Made by a program: the position numbers and the translations under genes
Assembly: GCF_008831285.2 (NCBI RefSeq)
Contig: NC_045147.1
Span: 15,538,854-15,602,853, forward strand
Direction of reading: 5' to 3'
DNA length: 64,000 nucleotides
Source: Nymphaea colorata
Taxonomy: Eukaryota > Streptophyta > Magnoliopsida > Nymphaeales > Nymphaeaceae
Notes under the pieces: model-generated
Seen by the model: only the letters and a program-made list of their open reading frames with translations
Told to the model about the DNA's origin: nothing
Databases searched by the model: none
Shown here: positions 12,201 through 24,532 of the stretch, piece after piece
Numbering within the stretch: the first letter of the stretch is position 1
Layout: every line of letters starts with the position of its first letter

Positions 12201-14646
12201 TGAGCAATACCTTCCTTAGTTAAACCCAGAAGCAAGTTTTGTCTTGTCATGTGAACAACAAAACCCAAGTTTTCATCTACAGTTCTACTCCAGGATTCAG
12301 TATAAAATCAGGTTTTCAAATTTTAAGCCAATGTCAAACACTTACATGTTTACCTGCTCTATTTCTACATAATTATGCTGCTCAACTTTATCGTTATTGA
12401 AAAAAATATTATAAAAACAATATATCTACACACACATAGACCCATGACATGCTATCCACCATAACCAATCCATATTCTTTTTGAGAGCAGAAAGTATTGA
12501 ATCTGTCTGCAATCCCCATTCATTAAATTTGACTTCTTCAACTCCCATTATAAAATAAATTTACATTCCCAGAAAGGGAATAATCAGATAATAAATTTAT
12601 TTTATAATGGGAGTGATTTTAAATTTATAAACAAATTTGACTTCTTCAACTCCCATTTAAGTACTGACAGTAATTTAAGTAGTCATTTTTGTTTCTTTGT
12701 AACGAAAGCATGCATGCCGTAGGTAGCATGCATTTGTTACCCTTCCATGTTTATTATTCATGTTTTCCATAAATTTTTCCTAGGTTTTTTTATAGTTTTG
12801 TATTTTTTTCTCTTTTTATAAAATCCTTTGTGCATTTTGATATTACAAATGAAATTTGCAATTGTTCCATTACATATCTATCTTTGGACCTGATCGACCC
12901 AGGCTGTGCTACACATTGCAAAAAATATCAGTACAATATAATCTAACATCGTGCAAGTTAAATGTAGTAGTGATCTTACATCAATTTCTGGAAAAAATGA
13001 GTTTTCTCATCCTAGAAAAATCTTAGGATAAAGATATTAGGATATGGAGAAATATAGTTCACACCAAGATCCAGAGGCACTTTAATGCCTTCGCTGGGCG
13101 ATTTATCCAAATGTAATTTAGGGTAAAGCGATAACGCAATTTCTCACAATTAAAGATAGAGGTCCTATCTGCATAAATGGCAAACTTTCTTGACTTGCTC
13201 TTGTTACAACTTAGGTTTCATATTCATTTACCGTTTGGAAGCTAAACGATCCAAACCTGAAAATTCATGTTTCAGAATCAAAGCTCAAAACAGTCCTAAT
13301 ATTTCGTGACATAATTTTCTTTATCGTTCCTTCATATATTTTTTGTTCTTTGACCGTCTCCACATCTGGGGGCAGAAGGGAGAAGACACAAGCAGTTGCG
13401 AATTGAAGTGCTCAAATCAAAATTATATGTTCCGATAATGGTAGATGAGGACCTGTATTGAGTGCAAAAAAATCCAATGAGAGTTATTGGAATAGGAACA
13501 TCTCGCACAGGTACCACCTACGGACTTTCGTGGCACTGCTTGCCCATTCATATGCGTATTTCATCCAGATTGAATTGAAGAAATGGATACAGAAGACGTC
13601 CATTTGCCTGCCTGTGCCGTGCTTGAAAAATCACTGACGACACTAGCAATTTGTTAACATAGTTGCAGAACATGAAAGCAGTCTTTTGACAGACGACAGT
13701 GACTTCGTTGTCGAAATCATCTGATGAGGGGAAAAACGTTTGAATAGGAAGCAAAATGAAAATCACCGGCATTTTCCTGGGCTTTCCCAAAAGGTGCCAT
13801 CAACACAAAAAAGAGCAGAACGAAATTGTGAACAGGTTGGGTACCCTTGTGATTCAAGTGACTAAGCATAATGCAAACTACTCGGTTTACTTATTAGCTC
13901 TTTGTCCTCAGAAATCAACTACGGAAAACAACCCCTCTCTGTCTAATTAGATTCCAAACCAAGTATTGGATCTTGCCTAGCGACGGCCGCAATCAGAAAA
14001 CTGACTCAATCACCATCTATCTACATCAGATTCAGGGCCATACAACTGATCCGTCACTTTTGTTCTCTAACAATCTCCACCAACAATGAAAAAGCTAACC
14101 CAGAAACAGACATCTCAACGCTTGTCATCCACGTTTGCATCTAATACACCAATAAGCCAGAAACACGGAACACATATAAAGATTCCACCCTGAGGCATAA
14201 CTTTATTTTCTCATGGATCCAACTACGTGTTCATGGCTCTAATCCCCAGTAAAGAATTACCAACAAAGATGCACAAATCAAGTGGATGCCCAAATCCCAC
14301 GAAACGCCTTAAAATGGGTAGGAGGGAGCAATGGGAGGGAAACAAACCAATATCACCCCAACAAGAAATCCATGTCAGAGTAGCAGGAGGATGAAAGGGT
14401 TCGAACCTGCACAGGGAGAGGCGCAGGAACCTTGTTGTCCTCCAGGGCTACCTTTTCGTCGGAACACGAGGAGCTGATGGTGGTGGTAGTAGAGAGGGAA
14501 GCCATTGTAGGAGCAGGGAACCTCTTGATGGCGGTGGAGAAAAGATTCCTGCTAGTGCGTCTTTTAAAGGGGAGGACCGACCTCAGCATTCCACGGTTTT
14601 CAACGCTCCAAGAAGTGTGGGGATGGCAAGTTGGCAACCGCTGCAT
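9292..14646 (-). CDS. PLP-dependent aminotransferase, kynurenine-oxoglutarate transaminase-like, plastid-type leader
   Basis: Fold-type I (class I/II) aminotransferase of 461 residues in two exons, 14646..14407 and 10437..9292. The 3,969-bp intron has a CAG/GTTCGA donor and a TTTCAG acceptor, phase 0. Motifs: GQGFPNF (about residues 109-115), NTPHNPTGK (about 243-251), DEVYDK with the cofactor-contacting Asp275 and Tyr278, SLGKTFSLTGWKIGW with the Schiff-base Lys308, and the substrate-carboxylate Arg near 439 in VRFTFCKDEE. The core reads as a close relative of the Arabidopsis At1g77670 protein. The family converts amino acids such as kynurenine, or glutamine-like donors, with a 2-oxo acid acceptor; the plant substrate is not evident from sequence. 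The first 47 residues are basic, Ser/Thr-rich and poor in acidic residues, as in a plastid transit peptide. Later in-frame ATGs at codons 20 and 48 could give shorter forms. Confidence 0.93.
10438..14406 (-). other. aminotransferase intron 1, non-coding
   Basis: A 3,969-bp intron separating the leader exon from the whole catalytic domain. It holds a CA run at 11372-11399, an imperfect AT/TG run near 12040-12100, and a hairpin with duplicated flanks at 12526-12658 (listed separately). No transposon with clear ends and no coding frame was recognised in the remainder. Confidence 0.7.
12526..12658. repeat. hairpin flanked by a direct repeat
   Basis: Two perfect inverted arms of 23 bp (12541-12563 and 12592-12614) enclose a 28-base spacer. 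A direct repeat of about 24 bases, beginning AATTTGACTTCTTCAACTCC, is present at about 12527-12550 and again at about 12634-12657, so the first arm overlaps the first direct copy. The layout suggests a template-switch duplication rather than a transposon. Confidence 0.75.
14407..14646 (-). CDS. aminotransferase exon 1 (leader exon)
   Basis: Eighty codons starting at ATG 14646 and ending in CAG before a GT donor at 14406. It encodes the non-catalytic N-terminus only, ending PAPLPVQ, which joins VAKRLEKF in exon 2. ATG codons 20 (MLRSV) and 48 (MASLST) are in the same frame. The reading frame continues past the donor for a few codons, but that tail has no relation to the family. Confidence 0.88.
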
Positions 14647-16828
14647 GATGCCCCCTCCGCCTTCCCAACTCTCTACTTTTATTTGGGTAACACTGTCCTC
14701 CTACCCAACCCCTGCAGCCGCCTTCTCTTACCGCTAGACTGAAAACCATCCGACAACCTACTTTGCCTTTCTCCATCTCCTCCGTTCACATAGGTGTTTT
14801 TCCCCACTTTCTTTCCTGCTTTTTTTTTTTCTTTTTTTTTTTGTTTTTTGTGGGCGAGGGGAGAGGAGACAGGGTTTTCTTTATTAAGAAAAAACATAAT
14901 TTTCTCATCGCGTCAAGCAGGTAGGTGAGGAGACGGTGGCCGTCGCTGATCGATACTGAGACTGGTACTAGATGGATTGTGCCTTATTGCGGGCTGGGCT
15001 GTTCCTGAAATTCGTCGTCGACATACAGGGATTTGATACTCACTTTTACCTTAATTGTTACTGAAACTTGAAGCTTATTGTTTATGAGTGAGCAAATTAG
15101 TATTTCATCGTACTCTCAGCTTCCACCTAATCTCTTGCCTATTTAAGTTATATGGCCTGTTTTGATCACTGTAACTTGCGCATTGATAACCCTTTTCTAC
15201 AACACAAGGAAGTTGACACCCGAGAAAAAGGCTGATGATCCAAATTCATGCTTGCACGTAATGTTTTCTTAACCAAACGTCTTTTTATTAGGCAACCTAC
15301 GGTTAGGTAAATCTCTGTCGTTTATGCCAAGAACTGCATCTGGGAATACTTGAAAATTTAACTTTTGGCCTACTTCAATTCAACGTTGTATTTTCTCATC
15401 CGCACATTAGGTTAACCTCCCGTTCACCTGAAAGAATAAATTGAAACATGATAAATATGAAATATAAGGAGTTCAACTTCGAGAGAGTAAACTACACATA
15501 AATGGGGACTATGAAAGGTTCAACAATCTAAATCCAAAGTTAGAACTCGAGTGACATCGAGCTCGCAATCGTGCACCAACCCCCTGTATCGTTATTGATT
15601 CTTTTAGTCTCCGATTGCACTAAAGCATCACAAGATGTCGAAACGGAACACCATCAATTAAATTTAGAACCCATTTTTTTGATGATTTGTATGTGGTTAT
15701 ACCCTTGTCATAAAATATAAAAGTGGTTGGAAGAAATGGTCCCCAAGGCTTCCAAATTGATTTTTCTACACTTCAAAATAAGTCCACATATCGTTCTATG
15801 GGCTGTCACTGAATTTAATAAGACATTTGGTTTCTTGCTAACGACGACGAAAGCAGCCGCCGGATTCTGGTTGGTAAAAGATTCTGCATGCTTTCGACTC
15901 AAAGAAAGGAGAGGAGTTGGGAGTTTCTTGTTGTTTTCCGGTCATTCGGGAAGAATTAATTTGCACCAACTACTTGAAGTTTGGCTGGGCTTCATCTAAC
16001 TTGTTATATTGAGCACGATTGGCTGCTGAATCACTAGCGGTCATAAAAAAAGGTGGGGCGATCAACGGAAGCAAACGATGGATGGACAGGAAGAACTCAT
16101 AGAACACAATCTTGCATATGTTTTCTTTTCTTTGTATTCTTCGCACGACTTCAGAAACTTAAGAGGACGTTCTATCTCTTTGTATTCTTAATCATCAGAA
16201 CAATCTCAAGAATATTGTCTGTTAACTGCTAATAAACATGATAAGCACAAAAATAAAACAGTTTCTTGAACTAAATAAACTTCCCATTAAATATGAAAAA
16301 AGGCCCAGTGTCCAAATCACCACCTAAATATAAAGATCCCGCTGTCCAACTCAACATGTTGCTTGCCAGTTTTCTCTTTTCCGCTACCAACCATATTCTT
16401 TCTCCAAAACCGACGTGCTCTTAGGAGGATTCTTCCTTCCGAATCCCTCATTGTCCGGCTCTGAAGCACCATTCATCCAAATCAGGCTTCAGAAATTCTA
16501 CTCCCAGTCTTACGGCTGTTGACTGAATGTCGACAAGAAGAGCTGACCAAATTCATGGCTCTGCAGATCGATTCAGTTCATTTTACTGAGTTTGGTTTCC
16601 AAATGAGCAGAAGAAAAATCTTTTCGCTTAAAACGGCTCTCCCCATGAAGAAAAAGACAACAACAACTTCGATACTGCTTGCAGGACACTGGAATCAACT
16701 CGTGTTTGGTTCTCCTTACCAACCTCGGCCTCCATTGAGCTGTCAACTGCAAAAAGAAAGAGACATTGAGCGATCCATGCATGTACATGGAGCCTTACCA
16801 ACCCCTACTTCTAATGAGCTGTCACTCC

Positions 16829-16952
<124 letters not shown>

Positions 16953-17978
16953 GGACCATGGTGATGTAACATGCAACCACCATGACCAAGTTTTGGGGAT
17001 GGAGTTGACTTGGAACTGAATGAAACATGGTAGCCCATAATATTGGACTTCTTTGGGTTCGGCCAGGGAAGCTGCTATGAGCCTATGGCCCATCACTTTT
17101 TTTGGTTGACCGGGGTTGGATCCCTAAACTCTCCCCCAACACTTTGTTTTCCATGGACTGTTTGGAGGAAGGAACACTTTGTTCCATGTAGTTGCCGGAA
17201 AAATAAAGATATGTCCAATAAATATTTTTTAATTGTTTCATGAATCTATTTTAATTTTTAAGACATATACATGCTAAATAACTTGTTAGAATGCAAAGTC
17301 TGCTTTTGGTACTGTTTTATTATGATTTAACTTACATATTGACAATCACTTTTTTACAGCATAAAAAGTTGGTTAATCTAACACTTGAAATGTAAACTGA
17401 CTGTCTACCAGTTTTTACTCCTAACCATTGTGCAAACCCTCTCAATATATATATATATATATATATATATAATCAAATTTTAAATATTTTAAAATGTATT
17501 AAACCCTTCAGGTTTATAATAAAATGAGGGAGAGTGACTGATATGTGTAAGTTGAATAATTTGTATAGGCAACTATTCACATAAGCCTGGATGAGCTCCC
17601 TGCGTCTAGCGTAGCCGCTGCACCTCGCAGAGACGCCAGCACCCTTTACCGGACGACCGTCTCCTTTCCCGGTCTCTTTACAATTATTTAACCACTTAAA
17701 CAATTCCTAATGTCTTGCAATGATATCTGGTATTCATGTATACCGATGTTTCTAAAATGTTACCATTTTTAAAGAAAAACAAGCAAAAAAATACATTAAA
17801 ATCTCCGTACAACATAAAACGAGTACAAGTAGTCCTTTCAAACCATTCAAACTTGAAAAGTCACTTCTTTCAATAAAAGAAACTACCCCTCACTTTCACA
17901 CGCACAAGCATGTAAAGAAATATTCTCTTAAAAATAAAAAGAACTTTTTACTCATTTAATAAAAAAACATAATTAATT

Positions 17979-18114
17979 ACATTTAATTTACAAAATATCG
18001 ACAGGTGCAAATCTCCTTAACAATTTTTAAAAAAATATAAATAGCTACATTTAATTCATGAAATATCGATAAGTGCAAATCTCCTTAACAATTTTTAAAA
18101 AATAGATTGTTGAA
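17979..18114. repeat. 68-bp tandem duplication
   Basis: Two adjacent imperfect copies starting with ACATTTAATT at 17979 and 18047. Both contain TGCAAATCTCCTTAACAATT. They differ by scattered substitutions and small indels, so the duplication is not recent. Confidence 0.8.
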
Positions 18115-19787
18115 CCGAATTGGCAGGGCCTCCAATTTACCGATTGAGCTAAATCAGTTGTTTATTTAAATACTTATTTTCCAACAAATATATGAAAAAA
18201 TGTAAAATTTAGCTAAAATTTAAAAATTTAAGATATTTAAAAAATAAATAAAAGCTAACATGTGGTACATTTGAATTGAATCGATACCACAGATTTGATT
18301 CAAATAAACCAATTTCTACAATACTTCTCGTTATTATTCAAACTCTTCATTCCAGGTAAGCACACAAAGAGTATTTCATCCTACTGCTTGCCGGAAAGAC
18401 AAAACCCTCATCCTTCTCCTCATCATCTAAGGCACCTACTCTCCACTGCCTCAGGATGATGGCTCAGATATGTTTTAATGTACAGACTACTTAAACTCTT
18501 CATTAAAGTCTTTGAAAAGGAATTAAACGAATAGATTATCCAAAATGAGAATAGACCTAAACCTAGCAAAAACATTTGACCCAGACTTGGTTTAACCCCT
18601 AACCTAAAGAGACACCCTACTCTAGCCTAACGCATTTGCGCCGAGGGTAGCCCCCATAAAGCTTGATTTTTCTTACAGTCGAAAGCTTTATCGACTACTT
18701 GTCTCATCAGTGAGTACATCTTACCCTTTTAGCTCAAAGGAAATAGGGGGCGACAGCCACCAAAGGAGGATAAATTTGACGACGTGATGGCCAAAACCTT
18801 ACGTTGTTAAAATAGAGCGATTCGAATCAAACTTTTAGAAAAGCATTCGTTAGGTAGTATGTGGGCTGAATAGCAATTTCAGTGTGAATCAAACACCCCT
18901 GCGAAGCTTTTTTCTCTATGGCTCTTTCTTCCTTGGTGTATTCACTAAAAACCGTTCCTCAACTAACTCAGGTTCAAAAACACATTACAGTTTCATTCAT
19001 CCAACTCAACCGACCTTTTGAAATCTTTTTATAGAACAATTCGACTCAGAAGTCCAGAATGAACCATAAACTACAGCTTGTTTATGCAAGTGGACAGTAA
19101 CCAATGTCGAACCAGGAAGGCGCACTCAATCAAGTAGGTCTGCCATTCAACTACAGACTCACCTGACTCTATCTCCACATAAATACCCAATTAGTACAAA
19201 AAACTAGGAGTTTACACTACAAAGAATAATATTTACACATGCCTCTTAGAAGCATTGCAACACAACAATTACTCCAAAATATAGAAGCAACTAACAAGGC
19301 CCTGAAAACATCAGCCAAGCCAGGAAGACCAAGACGAGGTGCAGAACTAAGAACTAAATACATAAGACGTAGCATCATCTAAAAATTTTAAAAACCAAAC
19401 ATGTATGACCATATGACCCCAACCCATTCGAAGGCTAAAGTTTCAGGCACTCAATCAGCACCCAACGAATACTGTTCTTGCCTGAATCAGGTCACACTCA
19501 AATCTGTATAGTATACGCAAACCCCATTTTTGACCTGCTAATGCATTGCCAACTCGGCCGTCGAAACAGGAGGAAAAGCAAGTGGAGCTGAGACGAGCGA
19601 GCCCAGTGCAGCATGTCAAGATAACTCAAGATGCACATTTTTGTGGTTGCTCCATAAGGTGACACACCTCAACCTCACATAAGTGTGACGTATCATAGGC
19701 GCGACAGGGGACTTCGTATCTCAATAGAGCTCAAAGAGACCCTACCTACACATCATGCTCTTCAGAAGGAGCTTCAGTAGAAATAAG

Positions 19788-20944
19788 CTACAAACTGCGA
19801 ATTTGGACCAATCTAACAACTCCATCTCCACCACAGGTTAGAAAACCACCAGGAATGACTTGGATATCTGTCACGGCAGCCTGCAAATCAAGTCAAGTGA
19901 AATCAGGACAGCCAGGTAGTCACTCTCCTGTAAAACTGTCAACATCCCATGGGTAAAGTCTTGTGGGGAAAACAAACAAATGAATTATGCCACCTTTTAT
20001 GCAAGTCGACCCATATTATTAACAATAAATCAAGAGATTACCCGTACAACTCCACCAAAGCCTCGAGAACTTGGCTGGAGAAACGTGTGTCTATCATGCA
20101 TTTTGGGCCAATGAAACACAAGCTCTGATCTTTTAGCATCCCACAGCTTAACATCTCCATCTTTACTTCCAGTCAAGAACAAGCAAGTATTTGGGATGGT
20201 TGATATCCTCGTAATGCTCCCTTTCATGTTGACAGAAAAATTAATTTCAGCAGAAAAAAGGTTAAGATGTCCTGCATGTGTCATCTAATGAGGAAGAAAA
20301 ACTGTCAGTACCTAAGTGTGCTTTTGGTAGATACCACAGCATTCCGTTTCGATTGTCCTCAAATTTTGTGGATGTCCCTGTATTTGCATCAAGATTCCTA
20401 GAGAGGCTAACGTTTCTTTCTTTGGAGATTTGGTGTCTTTTAGACTTTCCAGTTGCAATAAACCGAAAGTCATGGAGTCCAATATCACCAGCTTTTCCCC
20501 CTGTCATGATAAGTGGTGAAATTGAACCAGTACCTATGTCATGGTCAAAAACTGCAACTGACCGTGCACCACCTACACACATGCAATTCAGCCACGGAAA
20601 AAATATTTAAAGCCATTCAATAATAGAGTTATTACATAAAACCCTGTGTAATGTAGAACATAAACGCTAGAAAGTTCTAACAAAAAAATGAAAGTCAAAA
20701 CAGTGAGACTGTCATCTAGAACAATGTTAAAAAAGGTCAGGAAAGAGAAAAGAGAGAAAGAAACCAACACTTCTCACACAACCACCATCGACATATCCGT
20801 ATAAGTTAACAGTAAATAACTGAATGTCATGGTGAGCATAAAATAGCAATAATACTGGTAGCATGAAAAATATGCCACAAATACAGATTGGGTACGACAC
20901 AACCATGATCATATCCATCTGGTCAAGAGCTTAGTTCAAAAGAT

Positions 20945-20986
<42 letters not shown>

Positions 20987-23760
20987 TGGGTGTCTTGTTT
21001 GTTTATTTATATGGTGATAGAGCACCCAAGCTCAAACTGTTGAATGGATCTAATCATCATAATTAAGAATGTCATTTATGCAACTGAAGAATAGTGTAAT
21101 TGATGGAAAAAATAGAGATATAAAATAGGCAAGCTAAATAAGAAACGGAAATAGAAAAGTGTCAACCTGCCATTGCCATGAAGTATCTTTGTCGAGGAAC
21201 CACATTTTGTTCATGAAGGGCATACTACGTGCCACGTATGCTTGCAGGTGCATATTAAATAAGCCTATAATTACACTGTAAGATATATCCATGTAACAAC
21301 ATGAAAAACTAAGAGCTGTACATGTGCTGCACCACACCTGCAGTCCTGCACCCTAGCCAATTTACTTGCTGTGGGCCTATTTGGCAAGTCTAGTGACATA
21401 GGCTACGTGAAGTGTCCGTGCTGAAAAATGGACTTACCTTCATGACATCGAAGAGAAACACGAGAACTTGCAGCAGGTGCTAATGTATCCCAAACAACCA
21501 CATTTGCATTATTGGGGCTAGATCCTGCTGCAACAAGAATTGATCCACTTGAACCCAGGTATGTCACATCTCTGCAGGGAACAGTTTGAATTCATTATCT
21601 AGGCAAATAAAAGTGCACATGAACTACAAGGAAAAGAAACTGAAACTATAAGGTAGCGTTTGATGGCCAGGAATTTTCCTGTAGCTCATGAAATAAAATT
21701 CAAATTTTCAAAATATTTCCGGTTTGTCAAACACTGAATTTTTTTTTTTTTACCGTTAACGTTGAAATGAGAAACATATTTCCAGAAATTTGTTTCCACC
21801 GAGAGGGGTGGAAACATATTTCCAGAATTTTTTTTTGGACCATGAGGGCACGATCGCGGAAGGGAAGGAGGGAGGAGGCGGAAGAAGGGAAGGAGGGAGG
21901 AGGAAGAAGGGAAGGAGGGAGGAGGGAAGGAGGCGGAAGCGGAAGAAGGGAAGGAGGGAGGAAGCAGAAGAAGGGAAGGAGGGAGAAGGGAAGGAGGAAG
22001 AAGGGAAGGAGGCGGAGGCGGAAGAACGGAAGGAGGGAGGAGGAAGAAGGAGGAAGGGAAGGGAGGCGGAGGAAGAAAGGAGGGAGGAGGAAGGGAAGGG
22101 AGGAGGAAGAAGGAGGAAGGGAAGGGAGGCAGAGGAAGAGGGAGGAGGAAGAAGGGAAAGAGGGCGGAGGAAGAAGGAAAAAGAGACCCAAAGGCATCCC
22201 CCTTCCCTTCTTCCGCCTCCTTCCCTTTCTTCCTCCTCCCTCCTTCCATTCTTCAGCCTCCGCCTCTGCCCCCTTCCCTCCTCCCTCCTTCTCTTATTCC
22301 TCCTCCCTCCTTCCCTTCTTCCTCCTTCTCATCGTCTGTGGTGATGGATTGCAGATTTTTTTTTTCCCTTCCCTTGCATCTTCGTCCCAGGTTACGCCCG
22401 AGCGCTTGCTGCGTCCACTTCGGCAGCTGGTTTCCCCGCCGTGGATCCTCCACTTCGGCTGCTGCTTTCCCATTTCCACCGATTCTTCCTCCCTCGCCAT
22501 CAAACGCAGAAATTTGTTTCCAGAAAAATAATCCAAAGTTAACAAACACAACATAGTTTTGGAAATTTGGAATTTTATTTCTCAAAAACCAATTCCAGAA
22601 ATAAATTTCTGGAAACTTCTTTCCAGAAACATATTTCTGGCCATCAAACGCTACCTAAAAGTTTGACAAACTTGTCATATTTATGACCCATTCTGTACAA
22701 CAAACATACGATGCATAGCTCTGAAAGCAGACGGATGATTCTGTGGGCTGGACATTGTTCATGCTTCCAACCTCAAGTTGCCAAGTGCATACAGTTCCAT
22801 CTGATGAAGAAGTAGCGAAACGATGTCCACAATGATCAAATCTTAAAGCTGATATTGATGCTAAGGCATAAGGTGCAGGAACATTTGCAGCAGGAAGAAT
22901 GCCATAAGTTGCTGCAGCTGTGTCCTTACCAAACTGCAAAAGGCCATGAAACATTTCATGAAAAAAACAGCAATTTCTAGACAGCAAAGTTGAATAAACT
23001 CGAGAAACAGTTCCACAGTGAGGATTACATAATTTAACAACAGCTTATGAGCACTTGGAACAAAAGGGCACACCATAATAACGACGGTACAAATAATAGG
23101 ATCCAGGCCAGTAAAAGAGGCTAATAATGACGGTACAAATAATAGGATCCAGGACAGTAAAAGAGGCAATAAGATAGGTTGCCAAATAGAAAACACAAAT
23201 TTTCTTCTTGCTATCGACCTTTTATCAAATTTATTAGTTACCAATCTCCACCGTCCTACTGAAGATGTTAGCTGCTATGTTAAAATGTGCTATGGAATAC
23301 AGGTTTTATGAACACAAACAGCATTACCAACGGGCTTCCTCTCCAGCCTCTCCTCATCTGAAACATCCAAATGCACCCATTTTGGCAAGGGTTTGAATGG
23401 ATAAGGAAGAATCCCTTCTCAACTTGAATGTACCCTTACTAAAGATGTTTGGTAAGATGAATTGGCTCATTCATATCTAGAATTGGTTAAGCCAGTCAGG
23501 CTGCTTTTATTTTATGCTATGATACCCTGAACTAAAGTGTTAAAGCAAGTCCAGGACAAGAACACTACACATGAAATGTGGAAACTACTATCCTTCTTTT
23601 CACACACTTATCCATCACAAACTGTCAGAAGGGGAAAAAAGAGTATGGCATCACAGCTTATATTTTAGATGATCACGCAATTGAACTCTTGGTTTTTATC
23701 CTCTCTTCCTAATTTTAAGTAAATTCCCTTCCATGGCTTCAACCTGGTGATGAAAATGAA

Positions 23761-23850
<90 letters not shown>

Positions 23851-24480
23851 TGAAAAAGGTAACTTTACCTGACAGCTTGTGAACCATCAACTAAGTTAAT
23901 TGGATCATAAACCAGTTCACACAATCTTCATATTAAAAGTTCACATATTCAAAAAATTACACACACATAGTTTTACAGGCATAGCATATCGCCAGAACTG
24001 TTAAAGCAGCAACAAGCCAGCCAAATGGCCTAACAACTACCATAGTCGAGTCAATCTCCATAAAAATCACGTCAGCCCAATGAAATTAGTTATACTAATA
24101 TTGACTTTAAAATGGCATTTATTGTTAAAATATAAATCCTTCACCAGCACGTTGAAGAGGAGTCTCTTAGGATTCCACCTCCTTGTAGAATGTGTTAAAA
24201 TATTTAATGTCCTTGTAACATGTGAAGAGTCTCCTAGGATTCTATGTTATAGTTAATATCCTTGTTATATGGGAAGTCTCCTAGGATTCTATGTTGTAGT
24301 TAATATCCTTGTAATATGTGAAGTCTCTTAGGTTTCTATGATGTAATTAATGTCCTTAGAGCTTGTGAAATCTCCTAGGATTCTAGGATTGGAGACTCTT
24401 AGAATTCTGAAAATGAGATTATAAATAGAGGCCGTGCAAACCATTTTGGCTACGGCTTCTTTTCCTCAGTTTCTTCTTGT

Positions 24481-24532
<52 letters not shown>

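Noticed and set aside
14395-14412. GGTTCGAACC, similar to a tRNA T-loop
   Set aside because: It is the splice donor region of aminotransferase exon 1; no acceptor stem, D-arm or anticodon arm can be drawn.
21686-22531. Several overlapping long open frames on both strands
   Set aside because: They are translations of purine/pyrimidine repeat words inside a MITE (Arg-Glu-Gly or Leu-Pro-Ser runs) with no domain.
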